Source of the DNA: Methylophilales bacterium
Lineage (GTDB): Bacteria; Pseudomonadota; Gammaproteobacteria; Burkholderiales; Methylophilaceae
Length of the DNA: 64,000 nt
Direction: 5' to 3'
Assembly: GCA_019823025.1 (NCBI GenBank)
Contig: CP081940.1
Span: 620,001 to 684,000, forward strand
The notes beneath the pieces are model-generated. The model did not search any database and was not told where the DNA came from. It saw nothing but the letters and a program-made list of their open reading frames with translations. The translations under genes and the position numbers were made by a program. Of the stretch, positions 1 through 10,807 are shown piece after piece; position 1 is the stretch's first letter, and each line of letters begins with the position of its first letter.

Positions 1-354
1 TTCTACTGCATTTGCTCCATCGCTTCCATAAGAACAATGCCCCAAATTAGTTAATTTACTTAATTTTTCTGATAGCTCTATCACGGGGGAATGGGTAAGC
101 CCAGCTAACATAGAATGTTCGAGGGTATTTAGTTGTCTAGTGATATATTTTTTTATTATTTTGTTATTGTGCCCAAATAAATTTACCCACCAAGAACTAG
201 TCACATCAAGATACTTTTTCCCATCAAAATCGTATAGGCAAGTCCCTTTTCCCTTTTCAATAGCGATCAGAGGAAGATTTTCATGATGCTTCATCTGAGT
301 GCAAGGATGCCAAACCGACTTGACGCTTCTCTTTATATATTTTTTGTTATTCAT
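1..354 (-). CDS. bioA: Adenosylmethionine-8-amino-7-oxononanoate aminotransferase, N-terminal part (cut by window edge)
   Basis: This is the first 118 codons of a PLP enzyme of biotin synthesis, which moves an amino group from S-adenosylmethionine to KAPA to give DAPA. The stretch VWHPCTQMKHHE near residues 15-26 and SSWWVNLFGHNN near 57-68 are typical of the BioA N-terminus. The frame stays open to base 1, so roughly 70% of a usual 420-430 residue protein lies outside the window. The start ATG (352-354) lies 5 bases after the stop of the upstream aldo-keto reductase gene, so the two are probably co-transcribed. The Shine-Dalgarno site is weak. The family call is firm; the catalytic lysine cannot be seen here. 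Confidence 0.9.
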   Translation of the reverse strand, partial: MNNKKYIKRSVKSVWHPCTQMKHHENLPLIAIEKGKGTCLYDFDGKKYLDVTSSWWVNLFGHNNKIIKKYITRQLNTLEHSMLAGLTHSPVIELSEKLSKLTNLGHCSYGSDGANAVE

Positions 355-359
355 GGTAT

Positions 360-1430
360 TTAAGGTGCTGGGTTCATTACATCAAGATGTATAGCATCAA
401 TTTCTTGAATTAGTTCTTCATCAACAGTATCTAAACCGTAAGCTGCAATGTTCTGTTTTAGTTGATTCATATTTGTAGCTCCAATCACAGTGCTTGTCAC
501 GAACCATTGTGAATAAACGAAACTTAATGCTAAGTCAGTTAAGCTCATATTTCTTTTAGCTGCTAACGCATCATATTTTTCGATTGCTTTTTTGACACCA
601 CTCTTGTTATATCTTCGACCATAGCCTGGAAAAAGATTAACTCGTCCTGGTGCCTTCGGATCCTTAAGATACTTTCCACTAAGGTGGCCAAATCCTAATG
701 GAGAATATGAAAAAAATGATAATTTCTCTCTAAAGAATATTTCAGTCATGCCTAGTTCAACGATTCTATTAATTAAGCTATAGCTATTTTGCAAAGTGCA
801 AACTAAAGGTAAATTTTTAATTTTTGCAAGCCTTATAAATTCCATTAAACCCCAAGGCCACTCATTTGATAAAGCGAAATATCTCACCTTTCCTGCTTTA
901 ATTAAATGTTTGATACTTAAAAGTTGTTCTTCAATTGATACCCAGTTAATTTTTTCTTTATTTAGAAAATCATCTTTGGGATCAAATTTATAACCTCCAA
1001 ACATGGGAACATTTCTCTCTGGCCAATGAAGATATAAGAGATCTACATAGTCTGTTTTTAATCTTTTCAAGGAATCATTAACGGCCTCATTAATATTTTC
1101 TCTATCTAATGATTTTGGCCCCCCCCTTATCCAATCAATAGATCTCCTAGGACCTGCAATCTTCGTCGAGATAACAAAATCTTCTCTTTTTTTACCTTCA
1201 AGCCAATTCCCAATGATTTCTTCAGTTCGATGGCATGTAGTTGCTTTTGGAGGTACGGGGTACATCTCAGCAACATCAATACTATTGATTCCTTTTGATG
1301 CGGCATAGTCTAACTGCTCAAAAGCATCACTTTGAGTATTCTGGTCTCCAAAAGTCATCGTCCCAAGTGTGATGGGTGAAACTCTTAGTTCGGTTTGACC
1401 GACTTTTCTATAGTTATTTTTCGTAAACAT
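360..1430 (-). CDS. NADP(H)-dependent aldo-keto reductase, Tas-like
   Basis: This is a soluble TIM-barrel oxidoreductase of 356 residues, close to the usual length of the Tas/YghZ branch. The catalytic tetrad can be placed at Asp52, Tyr57 (in DVAEMYP), Lys90 (in STK) and His135 (in YLHWPE). The N-terminus (YRKVGQTELRVSPITLGTM) and the cofactor-binding end (STVIGATNMNQL) are standard. The physiological substrate is unknown; carbonyl detoxification is the usual guess for this branch. The gene precedes bioA by 5 bases on the same strand and is divergent from groES, sharing the spacer that carries the CIRCE element. Confidence 0.85.
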   Translation of the reverse strand: MFTKNNYRKVGQTELRVSPITLGTMTFGDQNTQSDAFEQLDYAASKGINSIDVAEMYPVPPKATTCHRTEEIIGNWLEGKKREDFVISTKIAGPRRSIDWIRGGPKSLDRENINEAVNDSLKRLKTDYVDLLYLHWPERNVPMFGGYKFDPKDDFLNKEKINWVSIEEQLLSIKHLIKAGKVRYFALSNEWPWGLMEFIRLAKIKNLPLVCTLQNSYSLINRIVELGMTEIFFREKLSFFSYSPLGFGHLSGKYLKDPKAPGRVNLFPGYGRRYNKSGVKKAIEKYDALAAKRNMSLTDLALSFVYSQWFVTSTVIGATNMNQLKQNIAAYGLDTVDEELIQEIDAIHLDVMNPAP

Positions 1431-1464
1431 AAGAATTTAAATTATAAATAAATTTGTTGAAGAC

Positions 1465-1493
1465 TTGAAATTTGTAGTATTCATCTCTATTAT
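1465..1493 (+). promoter_or_regulatory. groESL promoter
   Basis: A TTGAAA (1465-1470) is followed after 17 bases by TATTAT (1488-1493), a good sigma-70 type promoter. The -35 lies inside CTTGAAA, which also matches the heat-shock sigma-32 -35, but the sigma-32 -10 (CCCCAT type) is not clear. The -10 overlaps the first base of the CIRCE operator, so a repressor bound there would block RNA polymerase. Predicted from sequence only. Confidence 0.65.
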
Positions 1494-1519
1494 TAGCACT
1501 CTAATAAATAGAGTGCTAG
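1493..1519 (+). promoter_or_regulatory. CIRCE operator (HrcA binding site)
   Basis: TTAGCACTC, nine bases, GAGTGCTAG: the inverted repeat matches the CIRCE consensus TTAGCACTC-N9-GAGTGCTAA at 17 of 18 arm positions. HrcA binds this element and represses groE and dnaK operons until heat stress titrates its GroEL-dependent folding. It sits 66 bases before the groES start, where the leader should begin. hrcA itself is not in the window. Confidence 0.95.
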
Positions 1520-1584
1520 TTTTAGTCTCAGACTAACTCTAAAATAAATTTTAATAAAGAATACACTACTAGGAGAACTTATAT

Positions 1585-1875
1585 ATGAAAATTCGTCCTT
1601 TACACGATCGCTTGATAGTAAGGCGACAAGAAGAAGAGCGTACCACTGCATCAGGAATTGTAATTCCAGAAAGTGCGTCAGCCGAAAAACCAGATCAAGG
1701 CGTTGTTAAAGCAGTTGGTAATGGAAAGCTGCTTGATGATGGTAATGTCAGAAAATTAGACGTAAATGTGGGTGACAAAGTAATTTTCGGCAAATATGCT
1801 GGACAAGCAGTAAAAGTTGATGGTGATGAACTCCTTGTTATGAAAGAAGAAGATGTTATGGGAATCATTGAGTAA
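1585..1875 (+). CDS. groES: Co-chaperonin GroES
   Basis: This is the 96-residue 10 kDa lid of the GroEL chaperonin. It opens with the family start [14 protein letters not shown]. The mobile loop (about residues 16-34, [12 protein letters not shown]) that contacts GroEL and the C-terminal [16 protein letters not shown] are intact. An AGGAG site lies 8 bases before ATG. It is the first gene of the groESL operon, 35 bases before groEL, and is controlled by the CIRCE element upstream. Confidence 0.98.
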   Translation: MKIRPLHDRLIVRRQEEERTTASGIVIPESASAEKPDQGVVKAVGNGKLLDDGNVRKLDVNVGDKVIFGKYAGQAVKVDGDELLVMKEEDVMGIIE

Positions 1876-1910
1876 AAATTTAAATAAATACACAAATTTG
1901 GAGAAAATAA

Positions 1911-3581
<1,671 letters not shown>

Positions 3582-3610
3582 TTCCAGAAATACCATGTTG
3601 AAATAAATTA

Positions 3611-3639
3611 AAAGGCCTCCTAACCGAGGTCTTTTTTTT
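3611..3639 (+). terminator. Rho-independent terminator of groESL
   Basis: A 9-bp stem AAAGGCCTC / GAGGTCTTT (one G-T pair) with a six-base loop is followed by a run of eight T. It starts 30 bases after the groEL stop. Confidence 0.9.
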
Positions 3640-3695
3640 CATAAAAAATACTAAAAAACTACTAACAAAAAAAAATTACTGTAGCATGTGTTTTT

Positions 3696-5903
3696 ATGAA
3701 TTTAACAACAGTTTCTAAAGCTATTTATGCAGATTTAAATGAAAAACAAATGGAAGCTGTCATGCTTCAAAGCCAATCAGCGCTTGTGCTTGCCGGTGCC
3801 GGCAGTGGTAAAACGAGAGTTCTGACATCTAGAATTTCTTGGTTAATTGAAAATCAGCTTGCAAGTCCAGGAGCCATTCTCGCTGTTACGTTCACTAACA
3901 AAGCAGCAAAAGAAATGTTAACAAGGATTTCGACTCAACTACCAATTAATATCAGAGGAATGTGGGTAGGTACTTTTCATGGATTATGCAATCGTTTTTT
4001 AAGAAAGCACCACGTTGATGCCAATTTACCTGAAACCTTCCAAATCCTTGATAGCGCAGATCAAAAATCAGCGATTAAAAGAGTTATAAAGACTATAGGT
4101 ATCGATGAGGACTTAATTTCCTCAAAAGAGGCAATGTACTTTATTAATAATAATAAAGAGGAAGGTATTCGATCCCAAAAGTTTAAAGCCTATGATGATG
4201 TATCTAAAAAACTCAATTCTATTTATGCAGCCTACGATGAGCAATGTCAGAAAGAAGGTGTAGTTGATTTTGCAGAGCTTATGTTACGTTGCCTAGAGTT
4301 ATTCCAAAAAAACTCAGCGATCCGTCAACACTACCAAGAAATTTTTAAGCATATCCTTGTTGATGAATTCCAAGATACTAGTCGCCTACAGTATCAGTGG
4401 CTGAAAATGCTCACCTCTACTGAAAGCTTTATTTTTGCTGTGGGAGACGATGATCAATCAATTTATGGGTTTAGAGGTGCAAGACCTGGAAATATGAAAG
4501 ATCTTCAGAAAGATTTTAATATCAAAAATGTTATTAAACTGGAACAAAATTATCGATCTAAAAATAATATCCTTAATGCAGCCAACGCAATTATTGAAAA
4601 CAATAATGATAGGTTGGGTAAAAATTTATGGACTGCTTCCGGAGATGGAGATTTAATTAAACAATATACAGCTTTAGATGATCGTTCAGAAACAGCCTTT
4701 ATCTTAGATGAGATTAAAATGCGTCATCGTGCAGGTACTGATTACAACCAGATAGCTATTCTTTATAGGAATAATGCACAATCAAGAGTTATTGAAATGG
4801 CCATGGTCTCTAATAATATCCCTTATAGAGTTTACGGGGGTTTAAGGTTCTTTGAAAGAGCCGAGATAAAAAGTTCTCTAGCGTATCTTAGGCTTATTAA
4901 TAATAAGAAAGATGATAATGCCTTTATGAGAATTGTAAATTTTCCAACTCGAGGCATCGGCGCACGAGCTATTGAACAAATGCAAGACCATGCAAAAAAG
5001 AATGAGTGTTCTTTGTGGGAAGGCGCGAAAATTTTTATTTCTGAAAGTAAAAACCTAAAAGTATCTGCATTTATTCAATTAATTCAAAGTATTGAAGATC
5101 AAGTTCATGGAACAAATATTGACGAATCAATTGATATAATTAACTCACATTCTGGTCTAAAAGATCATTACCTTAAAGATAAAGATGGTAGCTCACGTGT
5201 AGAAAATCTAAATGAACTTGTTTCTGCAGCAAAATCATTTCTCAATGAAGATAGAGATAGTATCTCCGAGGAAGAACCAAACAAAAAAAAATCACTGACT
5301 TTAGCTGAATTCCTTGATTTTACCTCTCTTGAAAGTGGTGAATTACAAGCTGCAGCAAGTGAAGATGCTTTACAACTCATGACCATTCATTCATCTAAAG
5401 GACTTGAGTTTGATACAGTATTTATCACTGGTTTGGAAGATGGACTCTGCCCACATGAGAGAAGTTTGAATGAAAATAATGGATTAGAAGAAGAGCGACG
5501 ATTGATGTATGTTGCCATTACTAGAGCAAAAAATAAACTATATCTTACCTTGTCTCAATCTCGAATGACTTACGGACAACCTACTTATAATCTTCCTTCA
5601 AGATTTCTAGATGAAATACCAGAATCATTAACAAAAAAAATAAATGTGCCAATTAATAATAGCAACCCTATTGGAAGCTCATATCGTAATAATTCGGCAA
5701 ACTCATTTAAAAAACTGAGTAAACAAATCTCTAATAATCAATATGAGATAAAAATTGGCTCTATGGTCAAGCATGATAAATTTGGAGGTGGAACAGTCAT
5801 AGGCTACGAAGGAAATGAAAATGACCTTCGAATTGAAATAAAATTTCAAAATCATGGAATTAAAATGTTAGCAATGGAGTATGCAAAGCTTACCAAAGCG
5901 TGA
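3696..5903 (+). CDS. uvrD: DNA helicase II, UvrD/Rep/PcrA family
   Basis: This 735-residue SF1A 3'-5' helicase acts in nucleotide excision repair and mismatch repair, and removes RecA or stalled RNA polymerase. Walker A is AGAGSGKT (33-40), motif II is DEFQDTS (223-229), and GDDDQSIYGFRGA, EQNYRS and the helicase motif V/VI region (MTIHSSKGLEFD, EERRLMYVAITRAK) are present. The last 50 residues (KIGSMVKHDKFGGGTV onward) form the Tudor-like C-terminal domain found in UvrD/PcrA and absent from Rep. The gene follows the groEL terminator and its stop directly abuts the stop of the convergent membrane-protein gene. Confidence 0.93.
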   Translation: MNLTTVSKAIYADLNEKQMEAVMLQSQSALVLAGAGSGKTRVLTSRISWLIENQLASPGAILAVTFTNKAAKEMLTRISTQLPINIRGMWVGTFHGLCNRFLRKHHVDANLPETFQILDSADQKSAIKRVIKTIGIDEDLISSKEAMYFINNNKEEGIRSQKFKAYDDVSKKLNSIYAAYDEQCQKEGVVDFAELMLRCLELFQKNSAIRQHYQEIFKHILVDEFQDTSRLQYQWLKMLTSTESFIFAVGDDDQSIYGFRGARPGNMKDLQKDFNIKNVIKLEQNYRSKNNILNAANAIIENNNDRLGKNLWTASGDGDLIKQYTALDDRSETAFILDEIKMRHRAGTDYNQIAILYRNNAQSRVIEMAMVSNNIPYRVYGGLRFFERAEIKSSLAYLRLINNKKDDNAFMRIVNFPTRGIGARAIEQMQDHAKKNECSLWEGAKIFISESKNLKVSAFIQLIQSIEDQVHGTNIDESIDIINSHSGLKDHYLKDKDGSSRVENLNELVSAAKSFLNEDRDSISEEEPNKKKSLTLAEFLDFTSLESGELQAAASEDALQLMTIHSSKGLEFDTVFITGLEDGLCPHERSLNENNGLEEERRLMYVAITRAKNKLYLTLSQSRMTYGQPTYNLPSRFLDEIPESLTKKINVPINNSNPIGSSYRNNSANSFKKLSKQISNNQYEIKIGSMVKHDKFGGGTVIGYEGNENDLRIEIKFQNHGIKMLAMEYAKLTKA

Positions 5904-6668
5904 CTATTTGATTATTGATTTATATATATCTTTATAGGTTGTATATTGAAAAGAAAATAATGTTGAAATATAAGCTGCCAAGACCAACATACATAAAAAT
6001 ATCAGAACGTAGGACATCAGAACATTTACACTTGACCCAAGTATTGTAAACACCATAATCATTAAAAAAATTAACGAGATAAAGCCTCCTAATAAAATAA
6101 GCCAAGTGAGTGTAATAGGAATAATTGAAAGCAATACACCTGCAAAGCTTGATTTGATTGCTTTCATCAATCCAAAATTATGATAGGTAATTAAGATAGG
6201 CGAAAACCAAGTTGCCATGAGAATAGGTATTGCCAAAACTATAAATTTTATAAAGATGCTAACTAGATTATTAGAAAAATCTTCACTTATCTCAGCTTCA
6301 CTTGCAGCAGCCAAAATAATATTTATGTCTGGACTCAAAATTAGAGAAATTAATAATGAATAAAATAAACAAATTACCCCAAGATAAATAAGAACTCTGA
6401 TATTTTCTTTGTTTATTTTTAGCAAGGCTTTTAAATCCGTTTCTTTTTTATTTTGACTCAATCTAAAGAAATTTATAAATATTATCGTTGAAATAGGCCA
6501 AGCGATGATTAAAAATGGACTAATAAAACTTAAGCCCGGAATACTTGGAACAAGAAGGTAAGCAAATATATAAACACTTCCTAAAAGTAAAGTCATCTTG
6601 AAATTTAACTTAGTCAATAATAGGCTCTCAGTAACCCATCTATGAGCTTTGTTTAGTGTTTTTTTCAA
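5904..6668 (-). CDS. Multi-pass membrane protein, BPSS1780-like family
   Basis: The protein has 254 residues and about six hydrophobic segments (near 27-45, 50-66, 92-112, 135-158, 175-200 and 210-240), so it should sit in the inner membrane. The pattern, with a W-SP-L motif near residue 154 followed by MKAIKSSFAGVL, resembles the BPSS1780-type family of betaproteobacteria, whose function is unknown. Its start overlaps the thrB stop by 4 bases, and the pair is probably translated together. The overlap with thrB may reflect only compaction. The family call is from memory and is moderate; the membrane topology is clear. Confidence 0.6.
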   Translation of the reverse strand: MKKTLNKAHRWVTESLLLTKLNFKMTLLLGSVYIFAYLLVPSIPGLSFISPFLIIAWPISTIIFINFFRLSQNKKETDLKALLKINKENIRVLIYLGVICLFYSLLISLILSPDINIILAAASEAEISEDFSNNLVSIFIKFIVLAIPILMATWFSPILITYHNFGLMKAIKSSFAGVLLSIIPITLTWLILLGGFISLIFLMIMVFTILGSSVNVLMSYVLIFLCMLVLAAYISTLFSFQYTTYKDIYKSIIK

Positions 6669-7600
6669 AACCTGTACCCCGTAACCTGCCTGTCGATTAA
6701 TATATTTTTAAATTGATTAGGATTCTTTACCGCAAGAATTTCAGCACTAGGATTGCTATGAATGTGCTCGAGCCTAGATATATAAAATCTTAGTGCAGCC
6801 CACCTAAGTGCTAAAGGCATGAAGACTTTCTCCTCTTTAGTAAGGGGTCTTTCTGTCTCATATCCCTCAATGAATTCTGTTAATTTATTTTTATCAATTG
6901 CTCCATCAGCATCAATGCACCAATCATTTAACGCAATAGCAATATCAAAAACCAGCACCTCTTCACAAGCATAATAAAAGTCAATAAAACTTGGTCTTTT
7001 TTCATTTAAAAATAAAACATTATCTCTGAATAAGTCTCCGTGGATTGTACTTTTTGGTAAATCACCAACATTATGATGGCTTAAGAAATCTATTTCTAAT
7101 TCAATCATATTTTTTTCTATCGATGTTAATTTTGATTTCATTCCAGCAAACTTATCTTTAATCCATTCTAAGCCCCTGTCATTTTTTCTTTTTTCTGAAA
7201 AAGATTTTGTAATAGTATGCATTTTTGCGAGAGATTTTCCAACAGCAAAGCAATGAATCTCATTTATTTCCTCAACTTCTGAGCCGTTTAAAAAAGAAAC
7301 TAATAACGCTGGCTTGTCCTTTAGCAAGTTAATAGAATTTTTTTGATTGTTTAAAATGGGTTTGGGGCAATCTATATTATGGTCTGATAAAAATGTCATT
7401 AAATTAATAAAAAAGGGAAGCTCACCCATAGAATGATGTTCAAATAAAGTTAATATATATTTATTTAAACTCGTTGTTATCAGGTAGTTTGTATTTGTAA
7501 CTCCCGAGGATATTCCATCAAAGCTTTGCAATGTGCCGACATCAAAATCACTTAAAAATGCTTTCAATTCCTCTTTTGTTATTGATGTGTAAACAGCCAT
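6665..7600 (-). CDS. thrB: Homoserine kinase, choline/aminoglycoside-kinase-like type
   Basis: This 311-residue enzyme phosphorylates homoserine in threonine synthesis. It belongs to the ThrB form with the protein-kinase-like fold (Pseudomonas and betaproteobacteria), not the GHMP form of E. coli. The Brenner motif HGDLFRDN lies at 187-194 and the metal-binding FIDFYY at 205-210. The N-terminal lobe starts SGVTNTNYL near 32. Its length is normal. It is co-directional with the downstream membrane gene (4-base overlap) and lies 39 bases after the DUF2782 gene. Confidence 0.9.
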   Translation of the reverse strand: MAVYTSITKEELKAFLSDFDVGTLQSFDGISSGVTNTNYLITTSLNKYILTLFEHHSMGELPFFINLMTFLSDHNIDCPKPILNNQKNSINLLKDKPALLVSFLNGSEVEEINEIHCFAVGKSLAKMHTITKSFSEKRKNDRGLEWIKDKFAGMKSKLTSIEKNMIELEIDFLSHHNVGDLPKSTIHGDLFRDNVLFLNEKRPSFIDFYYACEEVLVFDIAIALNDWCIDADGAIDKNKLTEFIEGYETERPLTKEEKVFMPLALRWAALRFYISRLEHIHSNPSAEILAVKNPNQFKNILIDRQVTGYRF

Positions 7601-7639
7601 TGAGTGTTTTTTTATTTAATTCTTGAGTAAGCTAAAAAG

Positions 7640-7975
7640 CTACCAACTATAAATAACCCACTGAGGAACGACTAAGGGTTTTAAATCATCTTGACGAATC
7701 CAATCGCCACCCTCTGTCTCTCTTACAAGGTAATATGGTGGAAATCCTTCTGGAGTAACTTTAATATAGTATAAATTGCCATTAACCCTATGCTCTTCAA
7801 TTCTTTTTGTCCCCTCTTTTCGAATTGTAATTTCAGGTTCATATTCGTATCCTGAATCTAATGTGTTTGGTGGAGATGGTACCTCCTCTAACACTTCAGT
7901 TTTTTCAGCACATGCTGTGGCCGAAAAGAAAATATAACCAAGCATTAAAATCAATGATGTAAAAATTTTATTCAT
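7640..7975 (-). CDS. Secreted DUF2782 family protein
   Basis: The protein has 111 residues with an N-terminal signal peptide (MNKIFTSLILMLGYIFFSATACA, probable cleavage near residue 23). The mature part is small and hydrophilic, with EPEITIRKEG, EEHRVNGNLYYIKVTP and PPYYLV, the core of the DUF2782 family. Function is unknown. In betaproteobacteria this gene usually stands beside polA and thrB, as here: divergent from polA and 39 bases before thrB. Periplasmic location is inferred from the signal peptide. Confidence 0.8.
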   Translation of the reverse strand: MNKIFTSLILMLGYIFFSATACAEKTEVLEEVPSPPNTLDSGYEYEPEITIRKEGTKRIEEHRVNGNLYYIKVTPEGFPPYYLVRETEGGDWIRQDDLKPLVVPQWVIYSW

Positions 7976-8082
7976 ATCGTAAGTCTATCAAAATCAGATA
8001 GTCAACAGTAGTTTTTTATCCAAAAAAAGGTTCGAATACATAGGTATAATGAAAATTATTTTTTAAAATAATTTAAAAATCT

Positions 8083-10794
8083 ATGAAAACATTGCTCCTA
8101 ATTGATGGATCCTCATATTTATATCGTGCATTTCATGCTATGCCCGATTTCAGAAATAAAGAAGGATTTCCAACTGGAGTTATCTATGGTGTATTAAATA
8201 TGCTTCAAAATACCCATAAAAAATATGAAAGTACTTACAGTGTTTGTGTTTTTGATGCAAAGGGAAAAACTTTCCGAAATGATATTTTTGAAGACTACAA
8301 AGCCAATCGACCAAAAATGCCCGATGATTTATCGATACAGATTGAACCTCTCCATAAAGCTATTAATGCAATGGGCTGGCCAATCCTTGTTAAAAAGGGA
8401 GTTGAGGCAGATGACGTTATCGGAACACTCGCTAAGAAAGCGAATGAAGAAAATATATCGGTCACTATTTCAACTGGCGATAAAGATTTAGCGCAACTGG
8501 TCAATAAAAATATATCCCTTGTCAATACAATGACTAATGAACACTTAGATACCGATGGAGTAAAAGCTAAATTTGGCGTTTTGCCCAATCTAATTATTGA
8601 TTATTTAACTATCATTGGGGATAAGGCGGATAATATTCCTGGCGTTGATAAAGTGGGTCCTAAAACAGCACTAAAATGGCTTAATGAATACAATTCGCTT
8701 GATAATATTATCAAAAATGCTGATCAAATTACTGGAGCTGTTGGTGAAAACCTTAAAAATTCTCTTAAATGGTTACCTATTGCAAAAGACCTTATTTCCA
8801 TAAGGTCTGAATTAGATATCGATGTGTCATGGGATCAATTTAAAAAAACATCGGAAGATAAGAGTGCGTTAAAGAAAATGTATCAAGAATTTAATTTTTC
8901 TAGTTGGCTTAAAAATTTAGATGCCAATAAAACAAGCACGCCCACAGATGAAATAAACCAAAATAATTACGCAGAATTTGATGACCAAAAAAAATATACT
9001 TTAATTCAAAATTCAGCTCAATTAAAAGTTTGGATTGAGGAAATAAAAAAAAGAAAATTAGTTGCCATTGACACAGAAACTACATCACTTGATGTCATGA
9101 GTGCAAAACTAGTTGGAATTTCAATGAGTTTGAAAAAAGGTGAGGCTGTTTATATTCCAGTAAATCATATGGGGGTGGCTGAGGGTGAGCAGATAAATGA
9201 GAGTGAAGTCGTTCAATTACTTAAGCCCATCTTAGAAGACGATTCAATAGTTAAAATAGGTCAAAATATAAAATATGATGCGCATGTTTTTTTAAATATA
9301 GGGATAGGAATGCATGGAATCAATGAGGACACCATGCTTATGAGTTATGTAATTGATAGCAATCAAAGCCACGGAATGAACAAACTTAGTAAAAAATATT
9401 TAGGTCATGATTGTATAACTTATGAATCTTTGGTTGGTAAAGGGGTGAAGCAACTGACGTTCGACCAAATTAATATTAATGATGCACTAGATTATGCAGC
9501 TGAAGATGCCGATGTCACCTTCCAGCTTTATCATGTCCTCAAAGATCAGTTGAAAAGTGAAAAAAAATTATTAGAGATCTATCAAAAATTTGAGATTCCA
9601 AGTATGAAGGCATTAATTGAAATTGAGAGAAATGGCGTGCTAATTGATGCCCATTTATTAGGACAACAAAGCCAAAAAATTGGAGAGGAATTAATCAAAA
9701 TAGAGAGCAAAGCATACGAACTTGCGGGCCAACCTTTTAATTTAGCTTCACCAAAACAGTTGCGTGAAATTTTATTTGAAAAATTAGAAATAAAACCATT
9801 AAAAAAAACCCCTACCGGAACACCTTCGACCTCAGAGGAAGTTCTGCAAGAGCTCGCGAAAGATTATCCATTGCCTAAAATTCTTTTAGAATATCGCACT
9901 CTCGCGAAACTCAAATCTACTTATACTGACAAACTCCCATTAATGATAAATCAATCTACCGGAAGAATTCATACGAGCTACAACCAGGCTGTTGCCGTAA
10001 CTGGAAGACTGGCAAGCTCTGATCCAAACCTACAGAATATTCCCATTAAAAGCTCTGAGGGAAGAAAGATTAGGGAGGCCTTCATTGCCAAACCAAATTT
10101 TTCAATAATATCCGCAGATTATTCTCAAATCGAATTAAGAATTTTAGCGCATCTTTCAAAAGACTTGGGTCTTATAGAGGCATTTAAAAATAATAAGGAT
10201 ATTCACACAATTACCGCATCAGAAATATTTAATACAAATATTGAACAAATTACATCAGAACAAAGAAGATATGCAAAGATAATTAACTTTGGTTTAATTT
10301 ATGGAATGGGAGCCTTTGGCTTGGCAAAAACTTTAGATATCACCAGAAGTGATGCTCAAAATTATATTCAAGAATACTTTAATAAATATCCAACTGTTCT
10401 TCAATATATGGAAGAATCTAAACAATTCGCAGGAGAGCATGGGTATGTAGAAACTTTTTTTGGAAGACGTCTATGGCTACCCGAGATAAACTCATCAAAT
10501 GGCCTTAGAAAGGCAGGAGCAGAAAGGGCTGCCATCAATGCGCCTATGCAAGGTACAGCTGCAGATTTAATTAAGCTAGCGATGATCCAAGTACAACAGT
10601 GGATTGATGATAATAGTGACTTAAAAGGGCAAGTCATTATGCAAGTTCATGATGAACTTGTATTTGAAGTACCTGCCAATGAAGTAGAAAAATTCACAAA
10701 AAAAATACCTCAAATTATGCAAAATGTTGCCAAACTCGATATCCCTTTAATTGTAGAGATTAATGCTGGCGAAAATTGGGAGAAAGCACATTGA
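8083..10794 (+). CDS. polA: DNA polymerase I
   Basis: This 903-residue enzyme acts in lagging-strand maturation and repair. It has all three activities. The 5' nuclease domain is at about 1-290 (LLIDGSSYLYRAFHA; GDKADNIPGV). The proofreading exonuclease is at about 310-500, with Asp330/Glu332 in IDTETTSLD and later YAAEDADVT. The polymerase is at about 510-903, with motif A DYSQIELR starting at Asp679, O-helix RRYAKIINFGLIYGMG, and motif C His856-Asp857-Glu858. All catalytic residues are present. A TATAAT lies at 8045-8050, but I see no matching -35. It is followed after 13 bases by a CinA-like gene. Confidence 0.97.
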   Translation: MKTLLLIDGSSYLYRAFHAMPDFRNKEGFPTGVIYGVLNMLQNTHKKYESTYSVCVFDAKGKTFRNDIFEDYKANRPKMPDDLSIQIEPLHKAINAMGWPILVKKGVEADDVIGTLAKKANEENISVTISTGDKDLAQLVNKNISLVNTMTNEHLDTDGVKAKFGVLPNLIIDYLTIIGDKADNIPGVDKVGPKTALKWLNEYNSLDNIIKNADQITGAVGENLKNSLKWLPIAKDLISIRSELDIDVSWDQFKKTSEDKSALKKMYQEFNFSSWLKNLDANKTSTPTDEINQNNYAEFDDQKKYTLIQNSAQLKVWIEEIKKRKLVAIDTETTSLDVMSAKLVGISMSLKKGEAVYIPVNHMGVAEGEQINESEVVQLLKPILEDDSIVKIGQNIKYDAHVFLNIGIGMHGINEDTMLMSYVIDSNQSHGMNKLSKKYLGHDCITYESLVGKGVKQLTFDQININDALDYAAEDADVTFQLYHVLKDQLKSEKKLLEIYQKFEIPSMKALIEIERNGVLIDAHLLGQQSQKIGEELIKIESKAYELAGQPFNLASPKQLREILFEKLEIKPLKKTPTGTPSTSEEVLQELAKDYPLPKILLEYRTLAKLKSTYTDKLPLMINQSTGRIHTSYNQAVAVTGRLASSDPNLQNIPIKSSEGRKIREAFIAKPNFSIISADYSQIELRILAHLSKDLGLIEAFKNNKDIHTITASEIFNTNIEQITSEQRRYAKIINFGLIYGMGAFGLAKTLDITRSDAQNYIQEYFNKYPTVLQYMEESKQFAGEHGYVETFFGRRLWLPEINSSNGLRKAGAERAAINAPMQGTAADLIKLAMIQVQQWIDDNSDLKGQVIMQVHDELVFEVPANEVEKFTKKIPQIMQNVAKLDIPLIVEINAGENWEKAH

Positions 10795-10807
10795 TAAAGA
10801 AAATAAA

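Noticed and set aside
796..993. Open frame opposite the aldo-keto reductase gene
   Set aside because: It lies wholly inside a well-supported gene on the other strand, has no ribosome site and resembles no family. The same holds for the other long antisense frames inside groEL, rpl, rpo and tuf genes.
8045..8050. TATAAT before polA as a promoter
   Set aside because: The region 17 bases upstream is an A-run without a -35 match, so I did not list it as a feature.
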